Source: Desulfogranum japonicum DSM 18378 (GTDB lineage Bacteria; Desulfobacterota; Desulfobulbia; Desulfobulbales; Desulfobulbaceae). From it: a stretch of DNA of 64,000 nt. The stretch lies in assembly GCF_000429945.1 (NCBI RefSeq), contig NZ_AUCV01000008.1, forward strand, positions 124,001 through 188,000, in the 5' to 3' direction. The number at the start of each line of letters is the position of its first letter. Positions within the stretch are counted from its first letter, which is position 1. The position numbers and the translations under genes are program-made. The notes below the pieces were generated by a model. The model saw only the letters and a program-made list of their open reading frames with translations. It was not told where the DNA came from and did no database searches. Below, in pieces: positions 8,909-18,906 of this stretch.

Positions 8909-9191
8909 CCCCACCATATGATCAAACCTCAAGTTCTATTTCCATCTTCATCAACTGCTACGTGTAAAAAAGCAAATTTTTGATGCAACCTAAGTAGCAA
9001 ATTTCATTTGAAATATTTCTAAAAGTAACATCACCTGCGCGAATAGCCAGCATTTGCACATTCTTTCCACATTTCTTGAAAATAGGGAGAGTATTGTTTT
9101 GTGTAGTTAAAGAGTTAATCCCTCTATGACTGCCAAAAAAGTTGCGATGCAACAGATATAAGACAAAACGTTAATGCACAGGTGAAAAAAC

Positions 9192-9713
9192 ATGAATCGT
9201 AAACAAAAACTGAGTCTAACCAGATGGATGCGTACACTCCATAGAGACATTGGCTTTTTTGTAGTGGGGCTAACCATTATTTACTGCGTAAGCGGAGTTC
9301 TTTTAACCTACCGGGATACCGGTTTCCTTAAAAGCGAAATCCTCATTGAGAAAACACTGAAACCGGGATTGGCCGCAAACACCCTCGGTAGAGAACTGCG
9401 CATTCGAGATCTTAAGGTAACTGCTGGGGAAAACGATATCATATCCTTTGCTACTGGCAGTTATAATACCGTAACAGGTATTGCTACTTATACCGCAAGT
9501 GAGCATCCATATCTTCTGAGATTGTTTAACAATTTACACCATGTGAGTAGCAAGGACGGCAGGCATTGGTTTACGACTCTGTATGCTATTGCACTTCTGT
9601 TTTTAGCTCTTTCCTCTTTCTGGATGTATATACCTGGCAACAGTCATTTTAAACGAGGGCTGCTTATCTCTTTTTGCGGGATTCTTTTCTGTGTGCCGCT
9701 TTTGTTACTTTAA
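9192..9713 (+). CDS. PepSY-associated membrane protein
   Basis: A 173-residue inner-membrane protein. It has the family start RWMRTLHRDIGFFVVGLT followed by a first membrane span at about 18-40, a periplasmic section, the second conserved block HHVSSKDGRHWFTTLYAIA, a second span at about 128-146 and a third at 153-173. PepSY_TM proteins are often linked to iron reduction or siderophore uptake, or to regulation of envelope enzymes. Here the protein precedes the RND operon by 37 bases and may be co-transcribed with it. The ATG at 9192 is preceded by the weak site GGTGA. Confidence 0.75.
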   Translation: MNRKQKLSLTRWMRTLHRDIGFFVVGLTIIYCVSGVLLTYRDTGFLKSEILIEKTLKPGLAANTLGRELRIRDLKVTAGENDIISFATGSYNTVTGIATYTASEHPYLLRLFNNLHHVSSKDGRHWFTTLYAIALLFLALSSFWMYIPGNSHFKRGLLISFCGILFCVPLLLL

Positions 9714-9750
9714 ACTGATTGTTTTGCAAATTTTTACCTTAAAAAATGTC

Positions 9751-11103
9751 ATGCGAATCTTTTTGCTTATTGCTTTGACTTTTCAACTCATGGCCTGTGG
9801 ACTGCACATCGGCCCTGAGAATGCAGTATTAACGCAGGAGGACCTTAACCACCTCCCTGCCTGGCAAAGCGACAATTTAGAGGATGCTGTTTCTGCCACA
9901 TCTCTGTTTACTCTGTTTGATTCTCCGCAACTGCGAATGCTTGTAGATGAAGCTCTTGCTGCTAACCCAGACCTGCAGCAAGCAGCCCTTAATCTACAGA
10001 TTGTTCAGGTTGAGCTTAGGCAGGCCAAAGGAGACCAGATACCCCTGGTCGATGCCGATCTTTCCATGGGGAAAGAAGAAGCTTCTGAGGAGTTATACAC
10101 CGGAGCCCTGTCTGTCAGCTGGACACTCGATATCTGGGGTAAATTGCGAGATATAACCAGGGCTGGCGATATGGAGGTCAATGAGAAAAGAGCACTGTTG
10201 CAGGCTGCCCGAAACGATCTTGTTGCTGAGGTAATGGGGTATTGGCTGCAGCTCGTTGCTACATCACATGATATCGGACTTCAAACAAGACGAGTGGAAA
10301 CGTTGCTGAAGACAGAGAACTATATTCTCTCACGATATCGCAGCGGACTCGGTGACCTCCAGGATCTGGACAGTGCGCGCAGCGCTACCTCTTCCGCTCG
10401 GGCAACACTGGTTGAATATCAGGAAACGCGTAAACGACTCCAGCGTACATTACAGATACTGCTTGGTAAGACAACGGTTCTTACCATTGACCTACCTGAA
10501 AACTATCCAGTAGTTCTCACACCGCTCGTCGAGGTACCGGAACAAACACTGGGGAGGCGCCCTGATCTTAAGGCTGCTTATTATGCCATCCGGTCTGCAG
10601 ATCTCAAAACTTCTGTTGCATATAAAGAGTTGTTGCCTGAAATTAATCTCTCCGCAGTACTTGAAGATATAGGAGATTCTCCCTCAAGTCTCTTGCTGGC
10701 TGATCCGTTGTGGACCTTGCTTGGTGATTTGGCTGCACCGCTGTTTCATGGGGGAACATTACGAGCAGAGGCTGAAATCGCTGAATTGGAAGCTGCCCAG
10801 ACCTATCAGGTGTACAGGCAGACGTTACTGTCAGCCATTGGGGAGGTCGAGAATGGACTCGCCTATGAACAGGAGCTGAGCCAACGAATAGTGCTTGTCG
10901 AATCAGCGCTGAAAAGTGCCCGTAATTCCCTGGCCACTTATAGAAACAGTTATCGTGCGGGGCTGGTTGATATTCTAGATTTATTGAGCGTGCAGAAAGC
11001 AACGTATGATTTGGAATTTGAACTGGATGATCTTGTTTACAATAAACTGGCGAACCGTATTCAGCTCGGACTTGCGCTTGGTTTAGGAGTTACGGAATTA
11101 TGA
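9751..11103 (+). CDS. Outer-membrane efflux lipoprotein, OprM/NodT family
   Basis: The outer-membrane channel of a tripartite pump. I take the ATG at 9751, because it gives the lipoprotein signal MRIFLLIALTFQLMACG with Cys16 in the lipobox LMAC. The longest frame starts at 9691, inside the preceding gene, and hides this signal. The 450-residue length and the two long-helix repeats (PDLQQAALNLQIVQVELRQA in the first half; the GRRPDLKAAYYAIR block and the C-terminal ALGLG in the second) are typical of TolC-like proteins of the NodT group. The stop codon overlaps the start of the next gene by four bases (ATGA). Confidence 0.9.
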   Translation: MRIFLLIALTFQLMACGLHIGPENAVLTQEDLNHLPAWQSDNLEDAVSATSLFTLFDSPQLRMLVDEALAANPDLQQAALNLQIVQVELRQAKGDQIPLVDADLSMGKEEASEELYTGALSVSWTLDIWGKLRDITRAGDMEVNEKRALLQAARNDLVAEVMGYWLQLVATSHDIGLQTRRVETLLKTENYILSRYRSGLGDLQDLDSARSATSSARATLVEYQETRKRLQRTLQILLGKTTVLTIDLPENYPVVLTPLVEVPEQTLGRRPDLKAAYYAIRSADLKTSVAYKELLPEINLSAVLEDIGDSPSSLLLADPLWTLLGDLAAPLFHGGTLRAEAEIAELEAAQTYQVYRQTLLSAIGEVENGLAYEQELSQRIVLVESALKSARNSLATYRNSYRAGLVDILDLLSVQKATYDLEFELDDLVYNKLANRIQLGLALGLGVTEL

Positions 11104-12254
11104 AACGATTGATACAGTGGATTGCGCCTCTGTTTGCTTTGCTTTTGCTTGGGGTGGCTGTTCTGTATGTTAGGGCTGATATGGGAGAGAATAAAACGGA
11201 AGGCGCGAAAAAACAGGCGGAAAATATCGTACTCCCGGATGTTTCTGTGGTTACCTCGAGTCCCGGAAGTTATATGGCTACGATTTCGGGATACGGAGAA
11301 TCAGTACCGCATTATTCCCTTAGTCTGGTAGCAGAGGTAAGTGGCAGGGTGAAGAAGGTTGGAGTATCTTTTGAATCAGGCAATATTTCTAGAAAAGGTG
11401 AGTTGCTTGTCCAGTTGGATAATAAAAAATATCTCGCAGATGTAGCCACCGCCAAAAGCGACCTGGAGCAGAACAAACTTAACCTGCTTGAAGAAGAACG
11501 ACAGATGGCTCAGGCAAAGGCTGAATGGGAATCTTCTGGGTTGGAAGGGGAACCTGATTCGGAACTTGTTTTGAGAAGACCGCAACTTGCTGCAGCCAAG
11601 GCGATGGTGGCAAGCAGTAAGGCAGCCCTGGAACTTGCAGAAGACAAACTTGCCCAGACCGAAGTATACGCCCCCTATGATTGTCTGGTGGTCGCCCGTA
11701 ATGTTTCTCCCAGCAGTTATCTGCAGGAAGGTTCAACTATAGGATCGTTTTACAGTGTGGACAAGGTGGAAATCTCCGTACCGCTGTCCACCAGAAATTG
11801 GGATAATTTGCCGAAGCCACCTGAGCTCTCAGGTTATGCCGTGAAGATCAGCGCTGTTGACAGCGATTATTCCTGGGAGGGCAGTGTCAACCGGGTGGAG
11901 CGTAGCGTTGATACGGCAACCCGGCAGAGAGACGTGGTGGTAGAAGTCCTTGATCCTTTCAGCAGATCTACGCCGTTGCTTCCAGGCATTTTTGTACAGA
12001 TTGAAATTCATGGCAAAGAGGTTGACAATCTTTGGAGATTGCCGATGTCTGCGCTCAGTCAGCGTGGTGAGATATGGTATGTAGTGGATGGTACGTTGGA
12101 TAAGTTTTCGGCAAACCTTGTCTTCAGCAACCTTGACAAAATATATATCGAGGTTCCGGAAAGCCTTGGCGATTCACCACAACAGGTGTTGGTTCATCCG
12201 TTGTCAAATTATGTCTCCGGCATGAACGTGCATCCGGTGGAGGTTAAACTATGA
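11100..12254 (+). CDS. RND efflux periplasmic adaptor (membrane fusion protein)
   Basis: A 384-residue HlyD/AcrA-type adaptor that links the pump at 12251 to the outer-membrane channel. A single N-terminal membrane helix (residues 5-25) is followed by a split lipoyl domain: LVAEVSGRVKKVGVSFESG on one side and AEDKLAQTEVYAPYDCLVVA on the other. An alpha-helical hairpin lies between them and beta-barrel domains come after. There is no lipobox. ATGA overlaps at both ends show that all three pump genes are translated from one mRNA. The substrate range cannot be told from the sequence. Confidence 0.9.
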   Translation: MKRLIQWIAPLFALLLLGVAVLYVRADMGENKTEGAKKQAENIVLPDVSVVTSSPGSYMATISGYGESVPHYSLSLVAEVSGRVKKVGVSFESGNISRKGELLVQLDNKKYLADVATAKSDLEQNKLNLLEEERQMAQAKAEWESSGLEGEPDSELVLRRPQLAAAKAMVASSKAALELAEDKLAQTEVYAPYDCLVVARNVSPSSYLQEGSTIGSFYSVDKVEISVPLSTRNWDNLPKPPELSGYAVKISAVDSDYSWEGSVNRVERSVDTATRQRDVVVEVLDPFSRSTPLLPGIFVQIEIHGKEVDNLWRLPMSALSQRGEIWYVVDGTLDKFSANLVFSNLDKIYIEVPESLGDSPQQVLVHPLSNYVSGMNVHPVEVKL

Positions 12255-15200
12255 ACAGTTCGGGGAAGCTGAGGGGGGGTGACGGTTATGGGATTATTGG
12301 CTGGTTTGTCGAAAACCCAATTGCAGCAAACCTGTTGATGATAGTTGTTATCGTGCTGGGCGTCATGCAGGCGGCTAACCTGCAGAGAGAATCCTTTCCT
12401 TCAACGGAACCAAACTCAATTACCATTTCCGTTTCCTATGATTCCGGCTCCGCCCAACAGGCCGAGGAAGGCATAGCTATGAAGATTGAGGATCAACTCG
12501 AAGGTGTGAATGGCATCAAAAATCTTACCTCAGCCTCAACTGCAAGTGGTGCCACGGTAACTGTTGAAAAGCTCGATGACTATAACCTTGAGACCCTGCT
12601 TGATGATGTCAAAGATAAGATTGATGCGATTTCCACTTTTCCGGCAGATGCTAAAAATCCGGTAATCAGCAAATCCCAAAGGGAAGAGCATGCCATCTGG
12701 GTACAGCTTTACGGCGAAGCGGACAGAGCCACCTTGCAAAATCTTGCCTACCGGCTGAAGCTTGATCTCCTAAGCAACAGCTATGTCAGCCAGGTCAATA
12801 CCGCCGGCTGGATCGATCCGATGATGGTCATTGAGATCGATGAAGGAAAGCTACAGGCGTACGGCTTATCACTGTCCGATGTGGAGAGTGCTGTCAACGC
12901 CACCTCTTCGGATACCATGAGTGCCGTGCTCAATGGCGATAACGTGTATCTGCAGCTTAAATCCTCCAGTCAGGCATACTACAAAACAGAATTCGCAGCT
13001 ATTCCTCTGCTTACAACCAATAACGGTCATCAGGTCCTCCTGGGTGATGTTGCAGAGGTAGCAGACCTGTTTGATGATTCAACCTCTGTTCTGTCCAGGT
13101 TCAATGGTGTTAATTCCGTGGCTCTGCAGGTTATCGCGTCTGACGATGATGATATAACCGAGACTGTTTCCGGTGCCCTTGAGGTAATCACTGAGTGGCG
13201 TGATGGCGGTAAATTGCCAACAGGTGTTGAGCTGGCAACCTGGCATGATCATTCGATAAACATCAAACAGCGGCTGGCACTGCTGGGAAAGAACGCGTTT
13301 AGCGGTATAGTGCTTGTGTTTGTCCTGCTGGCAGCTTGTCTCAACCTCACTGTCGCATTCTGGGTGGCCATGGGCTTGCCTTTCATCTTCTTCGGTACCC
13401 TTTATTTTATGGGGATACCATGTATCGATCTCACCCTGAATGAATTTACGACTTTCGGATTCATTATGGCACTCGGCATTGTGGTCGATGATGCGGTTGT
13501 CATCGGTGAGAGTGTGTATACGGTCCGGCGTGGTGAAGGCGATACCAAGGCAAGCACCATTAAAGGCACCATGCTTGTGGCTGTGCCAACTCTTTTCGGT
13601 GTATTCACCACAGTGGCGGCATTTTATTCTCTTACCCAGCTCAGCGGTCGCCTGGGCCAGCTATATAGTCAGTTTGCAACAGTGGTTACCGTCTGTTTGC
13701 TTCTTTCCCTGATCGAGTCAAAGCTGATTCTGCCTGCTCATCTTAGTCATCTCAACACCAGGCGGAGCAAAATCGGCAACCCCTATCTTGCGCTTTGGCA
13801 AAAGGTGCAGGTTGCAACAGATTTTTGTCTGGAATGGTTCAATGAACAAATCTACCGCCGCGTGATTGAGTGTTCCCTTTCCCATCGTTATACGATTTCC
13901 ATTCTCTTTCTGGTCGTGTTTGTACTTGTCGTCAGTATGCCGCTGACAGGGAAGGTCCGCCTCAGCTTTTTTCCGGATGTTCCCGGCGATACCATCAACG
14001 GTCAGTTGGCAATGCAGAACGATGCCAGTTACGGGCAAACACACGCGGCGTTGTCTCAGCTGGAGCAACAGGCTCTTCAGGCAGATGAAGATTTGCGAGG
14101 TGACGGCGCAGCATCAGGCATTGCCAGCCTCCAGGTTCTCTCCGAGGCTGACAGGTCCGGCAAAATTACAGTGGAGCTTGCCCCTGACAGCCCCTATGAT
14201 GTCAAAAGCTTTACCAATCGCTGGCGGGAGCTTGCGGGGCAGCCGGAAGGAGCTAGGACCGTCTCAATCCAGTCCAGACATAACACCATTGATGCTTTCA
14301 GAATGGAATTACGTTCCAATGACGACCAGGAGCTAATTGCAGCTGGAGAATGGGTAAAGACTTATCTGCTTGATATACCAGCCGTCAGTGGCATTGAAGA
14401 TAACCTGGAACCGGGCATGCCCCAGCTGCATATTGAACTCAACCAAGAGGGAAGGGCTCTGGGGCTGACTACAGATATGCTCTCCCAACAGATCTATCAG
14501 GCATTCAGCGGTCAGATAGTCCAGCGGTATCAGCGTAACAGTGATGAAATCGAAGTTAAGGTTCGCTATCCAGAATCCAGCAGGGGAAACCCTGCCGATG
14601 TGCTTATGGCCAATATCCGTACCAGCGACAATACGGTGTTGCCACTTGATTCGGTGGCAACCGTGACCTATGGATATACAAGGGACACGATTGATCGCAT
14701 TAACGGTAAAAGGGCGGTCTATGTTTCTTCAGATATAAATAAGGAGATGCTGTCTGCCACTGAACTCGTGACCAAAGTGCAGCAGGAACTGGTAGTGCAA
14801 CTCAAACGTCACTATCCCGGGCTCGACGTTCATTTTGCAGGAGAAGCCGAGCAGCAGGCTGAAACAGAGCACTCAATGATCAATATGTTTCTCATGGCTC
14901 TGTTTATCATCTATGTTCTCCTGGCGGTTCCACTCAAATCCTACGTGCAGCCGCTCCTGATCATGATGGCCATCCCCTTTGGAGTGGTGGGAGCAATTCT
15001 TGGGCATTGGTACAACAATCTCCCGCTCTGCATTCTTTCCCTGAATGGCATCATTGCATTGAGCGGAGTTGTGGTCAACGACAGTCTTCTCCTGGTAACC
15101 TGTTTCAACAGCCTGAGAAAAGAAAATCATGGCAGCGCCCCTGAAAAACTGATTGGTATTGCCTGTCGGTCCCGATTACGGGCCGTACTGCTCACCTCCT

Positions 15201-15424
15201 GTACTACCTACGCAGGACTCATGCCGCTTCTTGGTGAAAAAACGAGGCAGGCACAGTTCCTTATTCCAGCAGCGGTCTCTCTTGGCTATGGTATACTATT
15301 TGCCACAGTGATTACATTGATTTTAATTCCGTCTCTTCTGATGATTCAGCATGATGTGGCGTCTCTTATGGTTAGAATCAAGGAGAAATTGACAACAGCA
15401 GGGCAGCAGGCAAAAAAAATATGA
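12251..15424 (+). CDS. RND-superfamily inner-membrane efflux pump
   Basis: A 1057-residue proton-driven transporter. Its first helix (FVENPIAANLLMIVVIVLG), two large periplasmic loops and twelve predicted spans follow the AcrB/HAE plan. The fourth span contains GIVVDDAVVIGE, which carries the paired Asp residues used for proton transfer. The C-terminal half repeats the plan with LNGIIALSGVVVNDSLLLV. The N-terminal ENPIAANLLM and the sequence between the spans look more like the HAE-type pumps of marine and deltaproteobacteria than AcrB itself. It is the last gene of the operon; repeat A2 begins 14 bases after its stop. Confidence 0.93.
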   Translation: MNSSGKLRGGDGYGIIGWFVENPIAANLLMIVVIVLGVMQAANLQRESFPSTEPNSITISVSYDSGSAQQAEEGIAMKIEDQLEGVNGIKNLTSASTASGATVTVEKLDDYNLETLLDDVKDKIDAISTFPADAKNPVISKSQREEHAIWVQLYGEADRATLQNLAYRLKLDLLSNSYVSQVNTAGWIDPMMVIEIDEGKLQAYGLSLSDVESAVNATSSDTMSAVLNGDNVYLQLKSSSQAYYKTEFAAIPLLTTNNGHQVLLGDVAEVADLFDDSTSVLSRFNGVNSVALQVIASDDDDITETVSGALEVITEWRDGGKLPTGVELATWHDHSINIKQRLALLGKNAFSGIVLVFVLLAACLNLTVAFWVAMGLPFIFFGTLYFMGIPCIDLTLNEFTTFGFIMALGIVVDDAVVIGESVYTVRRGEGDTKASTIKGTMLVAVPTLFGVFTTVAAFYSLTQLSGRLGQLYSQFATVVTVCLLLSLIESKLILPAHLSHLNTRRSKIGNPYLALWQKVQVATDFCLEWFNEQIYRRVIECSLSHRYTISILFLVVFVLVVSMPLTGKVRLSFFPDVPGDTINGQLAMQNDASYGQTHAALSQLEQQALQADEDLRGDGAASGIASLQVLSEADRSGKITVELAPDSPYDVKSFTNRWRELAGQPEGARTVSIQSRHNTIDAFRMELRSNDDQELIAAGEWVKTYLLDIPAVSGIEDNLEPGMPQLHIELNQEGRALGLTTDMLSQQIYQAFSGQIVQRYQRNSDEIEVKVRYPESSRGNPADVLMANIRTSDNTVLPLDSVATVTYGYTRDTIDRINGKRAVYVSSDINKEMLSATELVTKVQQELVVQLKRHYPGLDVHFAGEAEQQAETEHSMINMFLMALFIIYVLLAVPLKSYVQPLLIMMAIPFGVVGAILGHWYNNLPLCILSLNGIIALSGVVVNDSLLLVTCFNSLRKENHGSAPEKLIGIACRSRLRAVLLTSCTTYAGLMPLLGEKTRQAQFLIPAAVSLGYGILFATVITLILIPSLLMIQHDVASLMVRIKEKLTTAGQQAKKI

Positions 15425-15438
15425 AAAGCAGTATGTTC

Positions 15439-15614
15439 AGTGTCTATCCATAACTGTTTTTTTTCCTGATTTTTGCGGTATGCTCAAAATGTTATCTTCG
15501 AAGGTAAGTGTAGACTCCGATATCAACTCTATGTTTACAGTAAAATGTATCGCATACCCCGGAGTCTGCGCTTATCTGAACTTGAGCAAAAATATTTATT
15601 TATGGATAGACACT
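15439..15614. repeat. MITE-like element A2 with perfect 15-bp terminal inverted repeats
   Basis: AGTGTCTATCCATAA at 15439-15453 is exactly inverted at 15600-15614. The interior matches element A1 (5399-5599) in order and orientation, including TATGCTCAAAAT and AGACTCCGATA, and holds the same nested inverted repeat (GTAAGTGTAGACTCCG with CGGAGTCTGCGCTTAT). It fills the space between the convergent RND pump gene and the histidine kinase gene; its right end is two bases from the kinase stop codon. No coding capacity. Confidence 0.8.
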
Positions 15615-15616
15615 CT

Positions 15617-17347
15617 TTACCTGCTGCTCAGATTTTCTTTCGGGCAAGGGGTTGGCAGGCAAATACGAACAATACAGGAATAGACGGCATTATGCGTAAG
15701 TTCAATCGTACCATGGTGATTATCGACAATCTGTTTCACAATGGCAAGTCCCAAGCCGCTTCCATTTTCACGGGTTGTAAAGAATGGCTCGAATATTCTA
15801 TCCCGTAATTCTTCTTGGATACCTGGGCCTGTATCACAGACTTCTATACAAACAAAGGCGTGGCCTTGTATCTGTCTTTCAGAAGCTTTTATGGCGATGA
15901 CTGCCTGCAGGTCTTCTGCCATGGCTCTTGCGTTTTCCAACAGGTGTTTGAGTGCAGTCTGCACTTGCTGGAGGTCAGCCCAGCAGTGGAGATTTGTTTC
16001 AATATCTTGCAGGATTGTCTGTGAGTCCAAACCGATTTTTCCCAATTCCGACTGTTGCAGTACTTCAGCTGCCATTCGTTCAACATCAAACCATTCCCGA
16101 TGCAGTGCTGTAGGCCGTGCAAATTGCAAGAAATCTGTGATTGTTCTTGCCATTCTGTTGGATTCACGGAGAATTATTGCCATAAGAGTGCGTACTGTTT
16201 CCGGGTCAGTGATTTCTCCATCACCCTGTGTTCCAGCGAGAATTTGTGCAGAACCGGAGATAGCTGCCAGGGGATTTCTGAAATCATGGGCGATGGATGC
16301 ACTTAATTCACCGATGGCAGCCATTTTTTCCGCTTCCCTGATTTGTTTTTCCATTTTTTCGACCTGGCTGATATCGGCAATTGTTACAATTTTCCACATG
16401 TTTGGAGGCGTTTCACCTGAGTCAGCTGAAGGCATGTGGAGGTAAGAAAAAGAATAGCCTGCCCGTATTGATGAATGATCATCTCCTCGTCTCAGGTCAC
16501 ACACCTTTCTGGTTTGCGGTTTGTCCAACAAGATATCTGGAAAAATGGTGGTAAACAGTTGTCCAAGCACCTGGCCTTTTGAGTATCCGGTTATATTTTC
16601 GGCAGCATTGTTAAATGAGGTAATATGCTCCTGCTCGTTGGTAGTTATGATGCCAGTGGAAATATCATCAAAAATTTGCTTGTATAAAAGAGACAGACGG
16701 TCATATTCAAGGGTGGTTTTTGACAGTTCCTTTTCCGTTGTTCTCAATCTACCTGCTATCTGACCACTGACAAGGGCTGCAACGAAAAAGGTGATGCCAT
16801 GAATGGCGAAGAGGTTTGAACCGGTCAGCGGGTTAAACATTGGTTTATATGGAGTTGTCAGCAGGTATTCGGGAATGATAGCTGCATAATCCATATATAA
16901 AATACCACCATACAGAATGGTGGCTGAAGCTGCTGGGATGAGGCCACCTATTTTATATAAAATGAGGCCTCCAGCTATAACGGGAAGAATAAAGACCGGG
17001 GTAAATATGGATTGACTGCATCCTGTGCCATATACCAGCAGCGCGGCAAACAGTGTATCAGAAAGAAGCTGGATAACTCCGAATTTTCGAAGAGATATTC
17101 CTGGTCGCCTGAGGTAAACAGCAGAGGCCGCTGAGTAGCCGGTGAGCACAAGCATGAATGTAATAATAATGCCATGTGGTGGCAATATTCCATCGTGGCC
17201 TTTAACGTGCAACAGAGTGGTTATAATGAGCAGGGTCGCATAAAGAAGGATACGAACAAGAAGCAGGGAAAGCAAATGGCGTTTCAACTGTTGTTCAGTA
17301 TCGAGGACCGGTGAAAAAAGGTCTTTCCAGGCATAAGCTGAGTTCAT
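15617..17347 (-). CDS. PilS-like sensor histidine kinase
   Basis: A membrane kinase with about six N-terminal spans including LVYGTGCSQSIFTPVFILPV, a PAS domain (IFDDISTGIITTN...ENITGY), a HisKA helix with phospho-acceptor His in ASIAHDFRNPLAAI, and a HATPase domain with DTGPGI and ENGSGLGLAIVKQIV. The fold order matches PilS. I prefer the ATG at 17347, which leaves about 20 residues before the first span; the frame extends to a GTG at 17410. It lies downstream of its partner regulator on the same strand. No pilin or pilus assembly gene is in the window, so the regulated genes are elsewhere. Confidence 0.88.
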   Translation of the reverse strand: MNSAYAWKDLFSPVLDTEQQLKRHLLSLLLVRILLYATLLIITTLLHVKGHDGILPPHGIIITFMLVLTGYSAASAVYLRRPGISLRKFGVIQLLSDTLFAALLVYGTGCSQSIFTPVFILPVIAGGLILYKIGGLIPAASATILYGGILYMDYAAIIPEYLLTTPYKPMFNPLTGSNLFAIHGITFFVAALVSGQIAGRLRTTEKELSKTTLEYDRLSLLYKQIFDDISTGIITTNEQEHITSFNNAAENITGYSKGQVLGQLFTTIFPDILLDKPQTRKVCDLRRGDDHSSIRAGYSFSYLHMPSADSGETPPNMWKIVTIADISQVEKMEKQIREAEKMAAIGELSASIAHDFRNPLAAISGSAQILAGTQGDGEITDPETVRTLMAIILRESNRMARTITDFLQFARPTALHREWFDVERMAAEVLQQSELGKIGLDSQTILQDIETNLHCWADLQQVQTALKHLLENARAMAEDLQAVIAIKASERQIQGHAFVCIEVCDTGPGIQEELRDRIFEPFFTTRENGSGLGLAIVKQIVDNHHGTIELTHNAVYSCIVRICLPTPCPKENLSSR

Positions 17348-17523
17348 AAGCGTTACAAAATGTGGATGAAACAAGTACAATAGTGTACGGGATAGTTGAT
17401 ATCGAATCACAAACGATTGTAACAGCCTATAGATGTTCTGTGCTTATACATTTTTCAAGCCTATCTTTTCATGAGCAAAATAGTAGTTTGTGGCAACATG
17501 CAGGCGAACGGGACATATGACTG

Positions 17524-18906
17524 TCAATCGATTTTGTATTTCTTGGTTTTATAACGTAAACTGCGGAAACTGATTTTCAATAATTCAGCAGCACGCATCT
17601 TTGAGTTGTCTGCTTTTTCCAGCGCGTACAGGATCATCTGCCGCTCCAGATCTTGCAGGATGTCTTCCAGACCACGTTCAAAAAGCTCATCTTCATTTTC
17701 AGCAGCCACAAAGAGTGCCGGTTTCGTGGTGTTTTGGGCTTTTGAACCTTTTTTCTTTCGATGTGCGGAAAGGATTAGATTTTCCGGTAAGATAATGTTG
17801 GACGCTTCCATAGCCACGCCGCGCTCAATAATGTTTTCCAGTTCCCTGACATTACCTGGAAAATCATATTCCATGAGCACTTCCAACCCATAAGAGGAGA
17901 TCGTTTGCACTTCTTTACCGAGACGTTCACTGTATTTTTTAAGAAAATGATTAACCAGAAGAGGAACGTCTCCTTTTCTCTCTCGAAGGGGTGGAACCCG
18001 TATGGGAACCACGGCGAGACGGTAGTAAAGATCTTCCCGAAACTGACCGGATATTATTTCTTCCTCCAGTATTCTGTTGGTTGCAGCAATGATTCGAACA
18101 TCAACCTGTTTGGTTTGAGTTGAACCAACAGGCATGAATTCTCGTTCCTGAAGAAACCGAAGGAGTTTGGTCTGGATAATTGGTGTCAGCTCTCCTATTT
18201 CATCCAGGAAAGCCGTACCACCATTTGCACGTTGAAATAAGCCGGCTTTATCTGCAATGGCACCGGTAAACGCTCCCTTGACATGACCGAACAGTTCACT
18301 CTCAAGCAGACTTTCAGGGATGGCGCTGCAGGTGATCGGTACAAAGGGTTGCTGTGCGACCCGTGAGTGATTATGAATGGCCTGTGCCACTAATTCTTTT
18401 CCTGTTCCCGACTCTCCAAGAATGAGTACATTGGCAGGAGTTGGAGCAATTTTTTTAATCAGATCAAAGATTTTAAGCATCTCCGGGCTTTGCCCGATGA
18501 TTTCTGGAAAGCATTCGGTCCTTTGTTGAGAAGCTCCGTCTTTTTTTGAAAGGGCGGCCCTGATAACAGCAGTGATTTCCTCGACTTTAAAAGGCTTGGT
18601 GATATAATCGAATGCTCCATGTTTCATGGCGGCCACAGCATCTTCAGGATTGGCAAAAGCGGTAATCATTACCACACCGATGGAGCTGTCATGTTCTTTA
18701 ATGTAAGAAAGGAGTTCAAGACCTCCCATGCCAGGCATGCGAATATCAGTAACAATCAGATCCACTTTGCTGTCCTTTTGGAGGACTATATCAAGAGCTT
18801 CCCGGCCATTGCCTGCGGTTATAACATCATAGCCTTCTTTTTGAAGAAGAATTGTGAGAAATTGCCGCATACTGAGTTCATCGTCTACAACGAGCAAAGT
18901 TGCCAT
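17524..18906 (-). CDS. Sigma-54-dependent response regulator, NtrC/PilR-like
   Basis: The chosen start is the ATG at 18906 (MATLLVVDDELSMRQF), after AGGAAA; the frame runs on to 18978 without a family match. A receiver domain covers residues 1-120 with phospho-acceptor Asp54 in VTDIRMPG. An AAA+ domain follows, with the P-loop GESGTGKE at 164-171 and GAFTGA at 211-216, the loop that contacts sigma-54. The C-terminal Fis-type helix-turn-helix (KMRAAELLKISFRSLRYKTK) binds enhancers. It pairs with the kinase just downstream (177 bases after its stop). Targets should carry GG-N10-GC promoters. Confidence 0.93.
   Translation of the reverse strand: MATLLVVDDELSMRQFLTILLQKEGYDVITAGNGREALDIVLQKDSKVDLIVTDIRMPGMGGLELLSYIKEHDSSIGVVMITAFANPEDAVAAMKHGAFDYITKPFKVEEITAVIRAALSKKDGASQQRTECFPEIIGQSPEMLKIFDLIKKIAPTPANVLILGESGTGKELVAQAIHNHSRVAQQPFVPITCSAIPESLLESELFGHVKGAFTGAIADKAGLFQRANGGTAFLDEIGELTPIIQTKLLRFLQEREFMPVGSTQTKQVDVRIIAATNRILEEEIISGQFREDLYYRLAVVPIRVPPLRERKGDVPLLVNHFLKKYSERLGKEVQTISSYGLEVLMEYDFPGNVRELENIIERGVAMEASNIILPENLILSAHRKKKGSKAQNTTKPALFVAAENEDELFERGLEDILQDLERQMILYALEKADNSKMRAAELLKISFRSLRYKTKKYKID

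Noticed and set aside
15741-16445. Forward frame of 234 codons
   Set aside because: Antisense to the histidine kinase, whose motifs are intact; no family features in this frame.
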